Assembly (NCBI GenBank): GCA_963736175.1
Contig: CAVTNU010000014.1
Span: forward strand, 124,001-188,000
Source of the DNA: Rhodoblastus sp963736175
GTDB taxonomy: Bacteria; Pseudomonadota; Alphaproteobacteria; Rhizobiales; Beijerinckiaceae
Reading direction: 5' to 3'
Length of the DNA stretch: 64,000 bases
Shown here: in pieces, positions 39,252-48,913 of the stretch
How positions within the stretch are numbered: the first letter of the stretch is position 1
How the letters are laid out: every line of letters begins with the position of its first letter
Program-made: the position numbers and the translations under genes
The notes under the pieces: model-generated
What the model saw: only the letters and a program-made list of their open reading frames with translations
Databases searched by the model: none
What the model was told of the DNA's origin: nothing

Positions 39252-40838
39252 TCAGATCGGCAGCTTGGTCGGACGGGCGTATTTGTACCACAGCGCGATC
39301 ATCATGCGCGTCATCGTCACAGCGGTGACTATGGTCGTCATAATGCCCAGCGCCAGAGAGACGGCGAAGCCGCGCACCGGACCGGACCCCAGGAAATACA
39401 GGATCGCCGCGGCGACGAACATCGTGACGTTGGAGTCGACGATGGTGGCGAAGGCGCGCTGGAAGCCGGCGTCGAGCGCCGACACAATCGAACGGCCGGC
39501 GTGCGCCTCCTCGCGGATGCGCTCGTAGATCAGCACGTTGGAGTCGACCGCCATGCCGATGGTCAGCACGATGCCGGCGATGCCCGGCAGGGTCAGCGTC
39601 GCGCGCAGCAGCACCAGAGCGGCGAAGATGAAGGTGATGTGGATCATCAGCGCGATATTGGCGAAGACGCCGAAGGTTCCATAGGTGATGAGCATATAGG
39701 TCAACACGAGAGCCGCCGCCCAATAGGCGGCGCGTTTGCCGGCGTCGATCGAATCCTGGCCGAGGCCGGGACCGACGGTGCGCTCCTCGACGATTGAGAG
39801 CTTAGCCGGCAGCGCGCCGGCGCGCAGCAGGATCGACAGATTATTGGCCTGTTCGACGGTGAACCGCCCGGAAATCTGGCCCGAGCCGCCGGTGATCGGC
39901 CCCAGGATTCGGGGCGCTGAAATCACCTTGTTGTCGAGCACGATAGCGAAAGGACGCCCGACGTTGGCGGCGGTTACGGCGCCGAATTTCTGGCCGCCGC
40001 GAATATTGAAGCGGAAATTGACGACCGGCTCGCTGGTGCGCTGATCGAAACCCGGCTGCGCGTCGGTGAGGTCTTCGCCCAGCACCATCACCTGCTTCTC
40101 GACGGAAATTTTGCCCGGCTGGTCCGTCTGATCGAGCATTTCGACGTCGTTGGGATTGGCGCCCGGCTCGCCGACGAGACGGAATTCCAGCTTCGCCGTG
40201 GTGCCGACGATTTCCTTCAGCCTGTTGGTGTCCTGCAGGCCCGGCACTTCGACCAGAACGCGATCGAACCCCTGGCGCTGAATATTCGGCTCGGTCGTGC
40301 CGAGGCCGTTGACGCGACGGTTCAGCACTTCGATGGTCTGGTCGACGGCGCGCTTGACTTTGTCGTTGATGGCGGCGTCGGTGATGTTCAAAACCAGCAG
40401 GCCATCGGCGCCTTCGACGATGTCGAGGCCGGCGCCCGCCCCGGCGAGCCCGGAGCCGACCGGCACGAGATTGCGCAATTTCGGCATGATGCGCGCGCGG
40501 TCGTTGGCGTCGGCGATGCGCGCCTGAACGCCGCGCGCGTTGACGCCGATGCCGCCGGCGACGGCAACCTTTTCCTCACGCAATTGGCGACGCAGATCGT
40601 CGCGCAGATTGCCGACCATCGTGCGCAGGACGTCGTTCTTGTCGACTTCATACAGAAGATGCGCGCCGCCCTGAAGATCGAGGCCGAGAACGATGGCGTT
40701 CGGCGTCATCCACCCGGGCAGCGCGTCGGCGAGCGCCTTGCGATGGTCGGACGACAGCATACTCGGCGTGCAGATCAGCAAGGCGATCAGAGTCGCGGCG
40801 ACAGTCAGAACGATTTTCCAGGGGGCGTAACGCAGCAT
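39252..40838 (-). CDS. secD: Protein translocase subunit SecD
   Basis: 528 residues. The first membrane helix (about 8-25) precedes the periplasmic P1 domain starting at LGLDLQGGAHLLYEV; five more membrane segments follow with GMAVDSNVLIYERIREE, the typical SecD motif holding the functional Asp. It works with SecF and YajC in the accessory Sec complex. Confidence 0.97.
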   Translation of the reverse strand: MLRYAPWKIVLTVAATLIALLICTPSMLSSDHRKALADALPGWMTPNAIVLGLDLQGGAHLLYEVDKNDVLRTMVGNLRDDLRRQLREEKVAVAGGIGVNARGVQARIADANDRARIMPKLRNLVPVGSGLAGAGAGLDIVEGADGLLVLNITDAAINDKVKRAVDQTIEVLNRRVNGLGTTEPNIQRQGFDRVLVEVPGLQDTNRLKEIVGTTAKLEFRLVGEPGANPNDVEMLDQTDQPGKISVEKQVMVLGEDLTDAQPGFDQRTSEPVVNFRFNIRGGQKFGAVTAANVGRPFAIVLDNKVISAPRILGPITGGSGQISGRFTVEQANNLSILLRAGALPAKLSIVEERTVGPGLGQDSIDAGKRAAYWAAALVLTYMLITYGTFGVFANIALMIHITFIFAALVLLRATLTLPGIAGIVLTIGMAVDSNVLIYERIREEAHAGRSIVSALDAGFQRAFATIVDSNVTMFVAAAILYFLGSGPVRGFAVSLALGIMTTIVTAVTMTRMMIALWYKYARPTKLPI

Positions 40839-40890
40839 TGATCAAAGCCTAACGAGCAGCGCCCAGCTTGCCGCCGGGCCTTTTTCTTAA

Positions 40891-41229
40891 TTAAGCGCCG
40901 TCTTTGACCGGCTCGCCCTTGGCGCGCACCTCGGCGATCGCCGCGCGCGACTGACGAACGCGCACATTCGGCGCGATTTCGATTTCGAGCTCGGAATCGT
41001 CGGTCGTCTTGGTCACCTTGCCGATCAAACCGCCGTTGGTGACAATCGTGTCGCCGCGCCGCACGGCGGAAATCATCTCCTGATGCTCCTTGGCGCGCTT
41101 TTGCTGCGGCCGCAGAATCAAGAAGTACATGATGACGAGAATGATGCCGAAGGGCGCGAGTTGCACGAGCATGTCGGCGCCGCCCGGCGCCGCCGCGGTT
41201 TGCGCAAAAGCCGGCGTAATGAAATTCAT
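40891..41229 (-). CDS. yajC: Sec translocon accessory subunit YajC
   Basis: 112 residues from the ATG at 41229. A short N-terminal stretch (FITPAFAQTAAAP) precedes one membrane segment with FGIILVIMYFLILRPQQKR, then the cytoplasmic GDTIVTNGGLIGKV domain. It leads the yajC-secD-secF operon (52 bp to secD). Confidence 0.95.
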   Translation of the reverse strand: MNFITPAFAQTAAAPGGADMLVQLAPFGIILVIMYFLILRPQQKRAKEHQEMISAVRRGDTIVTNGGLIGKVTKTTDDSELEIEIAPNVRVRQSRAAIAEVRAKGEPVKDGA

Positions 41230-41413
41230 GGTCGAGCGTTCCGTCAATTTGGGCGCGAGACGAGCGCCCGGAAGGGATCGGCGCGGACTATAGCGGCAGA
41301 AGCGGCGAAAGCAATGGCGGAGCAGGCCGGTCGACTTTTGGCGAAAAGCCTGTTGAGCTGGACCGCTCAAGTGCGCATAGAAGGGTCAACGCCAATGCCC
41401 GAAAGAAACGCCG

Positions 41414-42328
41414 ATGAACAAGCCCGACGCCGCCCCGCCCCATGACGCCGATCGCGCCCTCGAGCGGGCGAAAAGAGCCAGAAATCTCGCCCGCATCGCC
41501 GACGCGCTTGAACGCCTCGCGCCGCCCGCGCCCGAACCGGCCGACTTCGCCGCCGCCGAGGCTTTCGTCTGGCGCGCCGAAACGCAAAGCCTCGCGCCGG
41601 TCAAACGGGTTAACCGCGTTGAGATCGGGTTGTTGCGCGGAATCGATCGGGCGCGCGATCAACTGATTGAAAATACTGAGCGTTTCGCGCGCGACCTGCC
41701 GGCCAACAATGTTCTGCTGTGGGGGGCGCGCGGCATGGGAAAATCCTCGCTGGTCAAGGCCGCCCACGCCGACGTCAACGCCCGGCTTGCGGGGGCGCCT
41801 GGCTTTCGCGCGCTCAAACTGATCGAAATCCACCGCGAAGACATCGAAAGCCTGCCCGCCCTGATGTGTTTGCTGCGCGAAACGCCGTTCGGCTTTCTGG
41901 TTTTTTGCGACGACCTGTCGTTCGACGGGAACGACGCCTCCTATAAATCGCTGAAAGCGGCGCTGGAGGGCGGCGTCGAGGGCCGTCCCGACAACGTGCT
42001 GTTCTACGCCACCTCAAATCGTCGCCATCTGATGCCACGCGACATGATGGAAAACGAACGCTCCACCGCCATCAATCCGGGCGAGGCGGTCGAGGAAAAA
42101 ATCTCGCTGTCTGACCGGTTCGGCCTCTGGCTCGGCTTTCACAAATGCAGCCAGGATGAATATCTCGACATGGTGTTCGCTTACGCCGACCGCTATGGCC
42201 TTGATGCGCCCAAGGAAACCATTCGCGCCGAGGCGCTGGAATGGGCGATCACGCGGGCGGCGCGGTCCGGCCGCACCGCCTGGCAATTCATTCAGGATCT
42301 GGCCGGGCGGCTGGAAAAGAGGATTTAG
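41414..42328 (+). CDS. DUF815 family AAA+-like ATP-binding protein
   Basis: 304 residues. Walker A GARGMGKSSL and Walker B LVFCDDLSF are intact, and NVLFYATSNRRHL is the sensor-1-like strand. DUF815 proteins are predicted AAA ATPases without known partner. It is divergent from yajC, a neighbourhood conserved in related genera. Confidence 0.9.
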   Translation: MNKPDAAPPHDADRALERAKRARNLARIADALERLAPPAPEPADFAAAEAFVWRAETQSLAPVKRVNRVEIGLLRGIDRARDQLIENTERFARDLPANNVLLWGARGMGKSSLVKAAHADVNARLAGAPGFRALKLIEIHREDIESLPALMCLLRETPFGFLVFCDDLSFDGNDASYKSLKAALEGGVEGRPDNVLFYATSNRRHLMPRDMMENERSTAINPGEAVEEKISLSDRFGLWLGFHKCSQDEYLDMVFAYADRYGLDAPKETIRAEALEWAITRAARSGRTAWQFIQDLAGRLEKRI

Positions 42329-42365
42329 AGCTGTTGTCGGCGACATTCGCGCCGAAACAGACCGT

Positions 42366-43751
42366 TCAAAGATCGAAAACCTGACCGAGCGTCGGAATTT
42401 CGACGTGGGTGTGACGCAGCATGGGGGCGAATATCCGCATCGCCGCTTCCTCGCCATGCACCAGAAACGTTCTTGGCGCTTGCGCGCTCTTGCTCCAGGC
42501 GAGCAATTCGGCTTGATCGGCATGGGCGGAAAAGCCGTTGATCGTATGGATTTTCGCGCGCACGGCGACGCTCTCGCCAAAAATCTTCACCTCCTTGGCG
42601 CCGTCGATGATCCGACGCGCCAATGTGCCGATGGCGGCGAAGCCGACGAAGATTACGGCGCAGTCCTCCCGCCAGAGATTATGCTTCAGATGGTGGCGGA
42701 TGCGGCCGCCCGTGCACATGCCCGATCCCGCCATGACGGCGCCGCCGCCGCTGATCTTGTTGATCGCGATAGACTCGGACGTTTCCCGGACAAAATGCAG
42801 GCCCGGCGGACGAAGCGGATCGCGTCCCTTGGCGAACAGCGCCGCTATCTCCTTGCCGTAGCATTCGCGGTGGCGCTCGAAAATCTCCGTCGCCGAGATC
42901 GCCATCGGCGAATCGAGAAAAATCTGCATCGACTTCGGAAGTCGCTTTTCTTCGACGCCTTGACGCAGGAAATACAGCAGCTCCTGCGCGCGCTCCAGGG
43001 CGAAAGTCGGAATGACGACATTGCCGCCGTGCGCGAAGCAATCGGCGATCGCCTCATAAAATTCCTCAAGCGAGGGGGCAAGACCCTTGTGCAGACGGTC
43101 GGCGTAGGTCGTCTCGATGATGAGGACGTCCGCCTGCGGCGCTGCGGCGGGATCGCGCAACAATGGGCGTCCGGAATTGCCGAGATCGCCCGAAAACAGA
43201 ACGCGACGGCGCTCGTTCGCCTCCTCCAGCTCCAGCAGAATGCTGGCCGACCCGAGAATGTGGCCGGCGTCGAGGAAGGTCGCGCGGACGCCGGTGGCGA
43301 GGTCAAGCGGCGTCCCGTAGGACGCCTTGCGCCCGAAACTATCGAAACAGTTCAGCGCGTCGAGCACGGTGTAAAGCGGCTCGCCATCTTCGCTTTTTGC
43401 GCTGCGGGCGGCGCGGCGGCTGCGAAACCGGGCCTCCTCTTCCTGCAAATGGGCGGAATCGAGCAAAACCAGCCGGGACAGTTCGAACGTCGCGGCGGTG
43501 GCGATGACTTCGCCGACGAAGCCGCGCTTGTAGAGCAACGGCAAACGCCCGCAATGATCGAGATGAGCGTGCGTCAGCAGGAGAAAATCGACGGAGGCCG
43601 GATCGAAGCCGAAGGGACTGGCGTTTTCCTCGTCGATTTCGCGCCCGCCCTGAAACAGACCGCAATCGATCAGGATTTTGCGGCCGGCGGCCTCGACCAG
43701 ATGGCACGAGCCGGTGACGCCGCGATCGGCGCCATGGAAGGACAATTTCAT
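42366..43751 (-). CDS. Beta-CASP metallo-beta-lactamase fold RNase-like protein
   Basis: 461 residues from the ATG at 43751 (GGGAG seven bases upstream). The metallo-beta-lactamase motif THAHLDHCG supplies zinc ligands, and the beta-CASP and RMMBL motifs follow (FALERAQELLYFL, GSGMCTGGRIRHHL, TINGFSAHADQAELLAWS). Such proteins (YsxC/TTHA0252 type, CPSF-73 relatives) act as RNA endonucleases or exonucleases. It is 28 bp downstream of the yhhJ-like permease on the same strand, so it may be co-transcribed with the export operon. Confidence 0.9.
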   Translation of the reverse strand: MKLSFHGADRGVTGSCHLVEAAGRKILIDCGLFQGGREIDEENASPFGFDPASVDFLLLTHAHLDHCGRLPLLYKRGFVGEVIATAATFELSRLVLLDSAHLQEEEARFRSRRAARSAKSEDGEPLYTVLDALNCFDSFGRKASYGTPLDLATGVRATFLDAGHILGSASILLELEEANERRRVLFSGDLGNSGRPLLRDPAAAPQADVLIIETTYADRLHKGLAPSLEEFYEAIADCFAHGGNVVIPTFALERAQELLYFLRQGVEEKRLPKSMQIFLDSPMAISATEIFERHRECYGKEIAALFAKGRDPLRPPGLHFVRETSESIAINKISGGGAVMAGSGMCTGGRIRHHLKHNLWREDCAVIFVGFAAIGTLARRIIDGAKEVKIFGESVAVRAKIHTINGFSAHADQAELLAWSKSAQAPRTFLVHGEEAAMRIFAPMLRHTHVEIPTLGQVFDL

Positions 43752-43779
43752 CAAACGCTCCCCTGCAAAACGTCCGTCG

Positions 43780-44904
43780 CTAACTCGACTGCGTCGAAAT
43801 GCTGCGGAAACGCAGCAGTCCAAGAAAAAGAAAAATTCCGCCTATGCCCGCTACCGCGAGAAAGCGCGGCCACACCAGTTCGAAGCCGGCGCCGCGGTAG
43901 AGAATCGCCTGGGCGATGGCGACGAAATGGGTCGAGGGCGAGGCCTGCATAATCGTGCGCAGAAACCGCGGCATGCTTTCGAGCGGCGTATTGGCCCCCG
44001 ACAGCAGGTTGAGCGGCACCGCCACCAACAGATAGAGCAAGCCGAGCTGCGGCATGGTTTTCGCGATCGTGGCGAGGAAAATCCCGACCGAAGTGGAAAA
44101 GAACAGATAAAGCGCCGCGCCGCACATGAACAAGGGGACCGAGCCTTCGATCGGAATATGCAGCAGACGCTGGACAACGAAAATTAGCGACAGCGCTTCG
44201 GCGCAGGCGATGATCAGGCTATTGGCCCAGATTTTCGCCATGGCGATTTCGAACGGCGTCACCGGCATGACCAGAAGATGTTCGACCGTGCCATGTTCGC
44301 GCTCGCGCACCACCGCCGCGCCGGCGAGGATGACCGCCAGCATAGTGGTGGAGCTGATAATGCCCATCACGCTGGTGAACCGGGCGGTGACGATATTGGG
44401 GTTGAAGGCGATGCGCACCGCCTGCCCGACCGGCGTCGGCGGCGGACGATCCTGACGGGTCAGGAATTTGGCGATTTCGTCGTAAAGAATCTCGAGCGCG
44501 TAGCCGGAGCCTATCCCCGCCTGCACCATCGCCGTGGCGTCGACGTTGAGTTGCAAGGACGGCCGGCGGCCGCCCAGAACGTCGCGTTGGAAATTCGGCG
44601 GTATGTCGAGAATGAACGTATAGGCGCCGACGTTCATCAGATGATCGATTTCGGCCTCGGCGACCTCTTTCGCCGGCTGGAAATAGGGCGGCAGGAAAGC
44701 ACGGGCGAGACGAGCCGAGAGTTCGGAATGATCCTCGTCGACGATGGCGAACGAAGCGTTGTGCAACTCCTGCGAATTGCTCTGCGCTTGGGCGATAATC
44801 GCCAGCGAGAAGGAATAGACGACGAGGCCGAGCAGCACCCAGTCGCGGAAAAAGCTGCGCAATTCCTTGGTCCCGAGCCAGAAAATGTTGGCGATCGTCT
44901 GCAT
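43780..44904 (-). CDS. yhhJ: ABC-2 type transport permease, YhhJ-like
   Basis: 374 residues from the ATG at 44904, the same length as E. coli YhhJ and visibly alike: FWLGTKELRSFFRD at the start, a large periplasmic domain (IPPNFQRDVLGGR, LNVDATAM), then REREHGTVEHLLVMPVTPFE and PQLGLLYLLVAVPLNLLSG in the C-terminal membrane part. It is the last gene of the HlyD-RbbA-YhhJ operon. The system's substrate is not known. Confidence 0.9.
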   Translation of the reverse strand: MQTIANIFWLGTKELRSFFRDWVLLGLVVYSFSLAIIAQAQSNSQELHNASFAIVDEDHSELSARLARAFLPPYFQPAKEVAEAEIDHLMNVGAYTFILDIPPNFQRDVLGGRRPSLQLNVDATAMVQAGIGSGYALEILYDEIAKFLTRQDRPPPTPVGQAVRIAFNPNIVTARFTSVMGIISSTTMLAVILAGAAVVREREHGTVEHLLVMPVTPFEIAMAKIWANSLIIACAEALSLIFVVQRLLHIPIEGSVPLFMCGAALYLFFSTSVGIFLATIAKTMPQLGLLYLLVAVPLNLLSGANTPLESMPRFLRTIMQASPSTHFVAIAQAILYRGAGFELVWPRFLAVAGIGGIFLFLGLLRFRSISTQSS

Positions 44905-46010
44905 CACTTCTCCTGTTTGCGCAAAAGAAGGAGGCTGATCAGGATCAACGCCGGAACGAACAGCGACAGCAGGGCGAGATGTTGCGCCAGATCGGCGAAA
45001 CCTAGCCCCTTCGTGAAAGCGCCGACACTGATCGGCAGATAATAGGTCATCGGAAACAGCCGCCCCATCACCGCGCCCATACCGGTAATGGAGGACACCG
45101 GCATCGTCATGCCGGAAAACATGCTGGCCGGCAGAATGGTCAGGATCGCCGTGCCAAACAAAGCGGCGATCTGGGTGCGGGTGAATGCCGAGACCACCAT
45201 GCCGTAGCCGGTGGTGGCGGCGACATAGACGATCGAACCGAGCGTCAATACGCCGAAACCGCCTTTCAGCGGCACTTTGAAAATAAAGATCGCCATCAGG
45301 AACATGATGAGGAAATCGACCATCGCCAACACGACGTAAGGAATCTGCTTGCCGAGCAGAAATTCCAGCCGCGTCACCGGCGTAACGTAGAGATTGGTGA
45401 TCGAGCCGAGCTCCTTCTCGCGCACGACGGCGAGAGCCATCAAAATGGCCGGGATCAGCGCGAGTTGCAAGGCAATGGCGCCGGGAACCATGGCGTAGAT
45501 CGAGTCGAAATCCTGATTGTAGCGAAAGCGCGTCTCGATATTCGCCGGCGGCGGTGGTAGCGGCGCGGCTCCGCGGATCGCCGGATCGTTGAGAAACTGC
45601 GCATGGACGCCCTGCAGATAGCCATGAATCGTCTCGGCACGAAACGGCATGGCGCCGTCAATCCAGACGGCGACCTCGGTCGGCCGTCCCCGTTTGATGT
45701 CGCGGCCGAAACCCGGCGGAATTTCGATCGTGGCGCTGACTTCGCCGCTCTTCAGTCGATTGGCAAGGTCTCCTGCGTCGCGGATCGGCGGCTTTTCGAT
45801 GAAATAGGCCGAACCGCGCACTTCGCTCAGATAGGCGCGGCTGAGGAAGGAATTGTCGCGGTCGAGCGTCGCGTAGGTCAGCGAATCGACGTCCGTGCTG
45901 ATGCCGAAGCCGAGCACCAGCAACAACAAGGCCGGGCCAAACAACGCGTAGAACAGGCGGATTGGGTCGCGCGACAATTCAAGGACTTCGCGGATCGTAT
46001 AGGCCATCAT
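44904..46010 (-). CDS. ABC-2 type permease; C-terminal half of an RbbA-like protein
   Basis: 368 residues from the ATG at 46010, which overlaps the stop of the ATPase gene by four bases. The sequence matches the membrane half of E. coli RbbA: REVLELSRDPIRL, YATLDRDNSFLSRA, EIPPGFGRDIKRG, REKELGSITNLYVTPVTRLEFLLGKQ. The same frame is open upstream for about 25 codons with RbbA-like linker sequence (PSANAKKNVWFSVRRMM), so this is probably the end of a fused protein separated by a one-base indel (see findings). Four bases overlap yhhJ. Confidence 0.88.
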   Translation of the reverse strand: MMAYTIREVLELSRDPIRLFYALFGPALLLLVLGFGISTDVDSLTYATLDRDNSFLSRAYLSEVRGSAYFIEKPPIRDAGDLANRLKSGEVSATIEIPPGFGRDIKRGRPTEVAVWIDGAMPFRAETIHGYLQGVHAQFLNDPAIRGAAPLPPPPANIETRFRYNQDFDSIYAMVPGAIALQLALIPAILMALAVVREKELGSITNLYVTPVTRLEFLLGKQIPYVVLAMVDFLIMFLMAIFIFKVPLKGGFGVLTLGSIVYVAATTGYGMVVSAFTRTQIAALFGTAILTILPASMFSGMTMPVSSITGMGAVMGRLFPMTYYLPISVGAFTKGLGFADLAQHLALLSLFVPALILISLLLLRKQEK

Positions 46011-47650
46011 GCGTCGAACGCTGAACCAGACGTTTTTCTTCGCGTTCGCCGACGGCGCCACAATGATTTCGCCCGATTCTTCCCCGCACTCGGCGCTCGC
46101 GCCGCGCCAGACTCCTCGAGATAGGCGATGAAGGCGTCCTCCAAATTCCGGACGCCGCGCGCCTTCACCAGCGATTCTGGCCGGTCCGTCGCCAGAATAC
46201 GGCCGGAATCCATCAGCGAAATCCGGTCGCATCGCGCCGCTTCGTTCATGAAATGGGTCGAGATGAAAATCGTCACGCCCTGCTCGCGCGACAATTCGAT
46301 CAGCAGTCGCCAGAATTCGTCGCGGGCGATCGGATCGACGCCTGAGGTCGGTTCGTCGAGAATCAGCAGATCAGGCCGATGGACCAGCGCGACCGCCAGC
46401 GACAGGCGCTGCCGCATGCCGAGGGGCAGGTCGGATGCAAGCGCGTTCGCATAGGGTTTGAGCCCGAACCTGTCGAGCAGATCGGCGATGCGGCTTTTCG
46501 CTTCGGCCCGTGAAATCTGGAACAACCTGGCGTGCAGATCGAGGTTCTGCGCCACGCTCAGTTCCGTATAGAGCGAAAAGCCCTGCGACATATAACCGAC
46601 GCGTCGGCGCGATCGCACGCCGCCGGCCTCCATCGTCTGGCCGAACAATTCGGCGCTTCCCTCGCTGGCCTCCAGCAGCCCGGTCAGCATCTTCATCGTC
46701 GTGGTCTTGCCGCAACCGTTGGAGCCGACAAAACCGAATATCTCGCCGCGTCCGATGTCGAGGTCGACATGATCGACGGCGGTGAAATCGCCAAACCGGC
46801 AGGTCAACCCGCGCGCCGAGATCACCGGCGCCGTCCCGTCGTCGCGCCGAGGCGGAATTTCGAGCTTGACGGCGCGAGCGCGCTCGGACTCCGGCAGCAC
46901 CGCGACGAACGCTTCCTCGATCGTCGTCGCGCCCGTATACGCCTTGAAATCCGCCGGCGAACCGGTCGCCAGCACCCTGCCCGCATACATGGCGATCAGA
47001 AAATCGAAGCGTTCCGCTTCCTCCATATAAGCGGTGGCGACGATCACGCTCATCGGATTGTCAGCGCCGGAGCGATGGCGCATCCGCTCGACCAATTCCC
47101 AAAACTGACGACGCGACAAGGGGTCGACGCCGGTCGTCGGCTCGTCGAGGATGAGCAGTTCGGGATCGTGAATCAGTGAACAGCAAAGGCCGAGCTTTTG
47201 TCGCATGCCGCCGGACAGCTTGTTCGCCGGCCGGTCGGCGAAAGGCGCCAGGCCGGTGTCGCGCATCAGGCTTTTGGCGCGCGCCGCGCCTTCGCTCCGG
47301 CTCTGGTCGTAAAGCCTCGAAAAGAAGGTGATGTTTTCCGCGACGGTGAGATCGGGATAGAGGTTCTTGCCCAGGCCCTGCGGCATATAGGCGATCCGCG
47401 GACACACCGCGTCGCGCCAGCGCGAATCGCCTATGTCGCCGCCGAGGACTTCGACGCCGCCCTGCTGCAACGCTTTCGCCCCGGCGATGAGGGCGAGCAG
47501 CGTCGATTTGCCGACGCCGTCGGGGCCGATCAGTCCGACCATGCAGCCGGCCGGAATGTCGATGCCGACAGAATCGAGCGCCCGCACGCGGCCGTAATCA
47601 TGGCGCAAACGCCGCAGCCTGACGATGGACGCGACGTCCATGGCGGTCAT
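46007..47650 (-). CDS. rbbA: Double ABC ATPase; N-terminal half of an RbbA-like protein
   Basis: 547 residues with two ABC domains. Domain 1 has Walker A GPDGVGKST and signature LSGGMRQ; domain 2 has Walker A GSNGCGKTT but a degenerate signature (LPLGMRQ). Both carry ILDEPT Walker B motifs. In E. coli RbbA the two ATPase domains continue into a permease. Here the last 25 residues before the stop (SLWRRRRTRRKTSG) use rare codons and look out of frame. Restoring one base near 46082 gives about 915 residues, against 911 in E. coli. Confidence 0.9.
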   Translation of the reverse strand: MTAMDVASIVRLRRLRHDYGRVRALDSVGIDIPAGCMVGLIGPDGVGKSTLLALIAGAKALQQGGVEVLGGDIGDSRWRDAVCPRIAYMPQGLGKNLYPDLTVAENITFFSRLYDQSRSEGAARAKSLMRDTGLAPFADRPANKLSGGMRQKLGLCCSLIHDPELLILDEPTTGVDPLSRRQFWELVERMRHRSGADNPMSVIVATAYMEEAERFDFLIAMYAGRVLATGSPADFKAYTGATTIEEAFVAVLPESERARAVKLEIPPRRDDGTAPVISARGLTCRFGDFTAVDHVDLDIGRGEIFGFVGSNGCGKTTTMKMLTGLLEASEGSAELFGQTMEAGGVRSRRRVGYMSQGFSLYTELSVAQNLDLHARLFQISRAEAKSRIADLLDRFGLKPYANALASDLPLGMRQRLSLAVALVHRPDLLILDEPTSGVDPIARDEFWRLLIELSREQGVTIFISTHFMNEAARCDRISLMDSGRILATDRPESLVKARGVRNLEDAFIAYLEESGAARAPSAGKNRAKSLWRRRRTRRKTSGSAFDA

Positions 47651-48751
47651 TTAGGGCGTCCCTTGCAACGCCGGCGTCCAGGCGGCGTCTGGATCGGTCT
47701 TGACATAGGCTAGACCCGGAAGCCCGCTGCGCACGGACGTCGCATGATCGCGCGCGCGCGCCGGATCGATGCGCACGCGGATACGGAACATCAGCTTGTC
47801 TCGATCGGTTTGCGTCTCCACCATCTTCGGTGTGAATTGCGCTTGATCGGCGATGAACGAAACCTTCGCCGGGATCGGCCGGTCTGGATAGGCGTCGAGC
47901 ACGATGCGCGCGTCACTGCCGATCTTCACCTTGTCCGCCTTCAGTGTCGGCAGATAGACGTCCATATAGACGTAGGAGGTGTCGAGCATGGTGAAGACCT
48001 TGCCGCCGGCCGGCAGCACCTCGCCGACGTTGGCGATGCGGTATTCGATACGCCCGTCATGCGGCGCGACGAGCGTATTGTCGTTGATATTGACCCGGAT
48101 CAGTCCGGCGTCGTGCTGCGCCGCATTGAGCGCATGCTCCGCCTCGTTCAGTCGCGCTTGCGCGGCGGTTTCCGCCGCCTTGGCGGCGTCGAGTTGCTGG
48201 CGGCGCTGATCGTAGGTTTCCTTGGTGATCCAACCGCCCTTGATGAGCCCGTCCGCCCGCGTCATCTCCTGATCGGCCAACACCGCCTGACTATGCGTCT
48301 GCTCGAGATTGGCCTGCGCCTCGCCGATGGCCTTTTGCGCCTGCTCGATCTGCGCCTCGGATTTCTTCAGACTTTGCTCAAGATCACGCGTATCCATCAA
48401 GGCGACAACCTGCCCGGCGCTCACCATGTCGCCTTCATCGGCGCGCAGTTCGAGGATGCGTCCGGGAAACTTGGTCGCGATGTCGATGGGATCGGCCTCA
48501 AGCCGACCGTTGCCGAAGACGATCCAGTTCGGCAACGGCGGGGTGTGATGCGCCCACCAGTAAAGTCCGGCGCCGCCGCCGCCGATGACGATCAGCGCCA
48601 GCGTCAGCCGGCGCGTCAGCCATCGTTTGTTTGGTTGGTGTTCAATCACCTCGGGCAGCGCGCCGCGCGCCGCTGGAACGGACGCGGCAATAGCGCTTGG
48701 CTTGGACTCCATTGCCTCCGAGAGGCTTTCGACATCCTTGTTTTCGCTCAT
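47651..48751 (-). CDS. HlyD-family membrane fusion protein (YhiI-like)
   Basis: 366 residues from the ATG at 48751. One N-terminal membrane anchor (about 48-64) precedes a biotinyl-lipoyl-like domain (FPGRILELRADEGDMVSAGQ), a long coiled coil (about 130-225) and a beta-barrel (LVAPHDGRIEYRIANVGEV). It bridges the inner-membrane ABC pump and an outer-membrane channel in the periplasm. The stop is one base from the ATPase start, so it leads the HlyD-RbbA-YhhJ operon. No TolC gene is present. Confidence 0.92.
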   Translation of the reverse strand: MSENKDVESLSEAMESKPSAIAASVPAARGALPEVIEHQPNKRWLTRRLTLALIVIGGGGAGLYWWAHHTPPLPNWIVFGNGRLEADPIDIATKFPGRILELRADEGDMVSAGQVVALMDTRDLEQSLKKSEAQIEQAQKAIGEAQANLEQTHSQAVLADQEMTRADGLIKGGWITKETYDQRRQQLDAAKAAETAAQARLNEAEHALNAAQHDAGLIRVNINDNTLVAPHDGRIEYRIANVGEVLPAGGKVFTMLDTSYVYMDVYLPTLKADKVKIGSDARIVLDAYPDRPIPAKVSFIADQAQFTPKMVETQTDRDKLMFRIRVRIDPARARDHATSVRSGLPGLAYVKTDPDAAWTPALQGTP

Positions 48752-48913
48752 GAACTTATTATCCGCAGTGATGACGAAACCGTACAAGGTTACGGCGTGG
48801 GACGGAAGCCTCGCCTTGATCTGGGATAGTGTCGCCAGCGAAAACCAGCGCCGGCTGGCGCTTCCCATGCGCAAAGGTTAGGCTTTTTTCGCGCATACGT
48901 ACGGGAAAATGAT

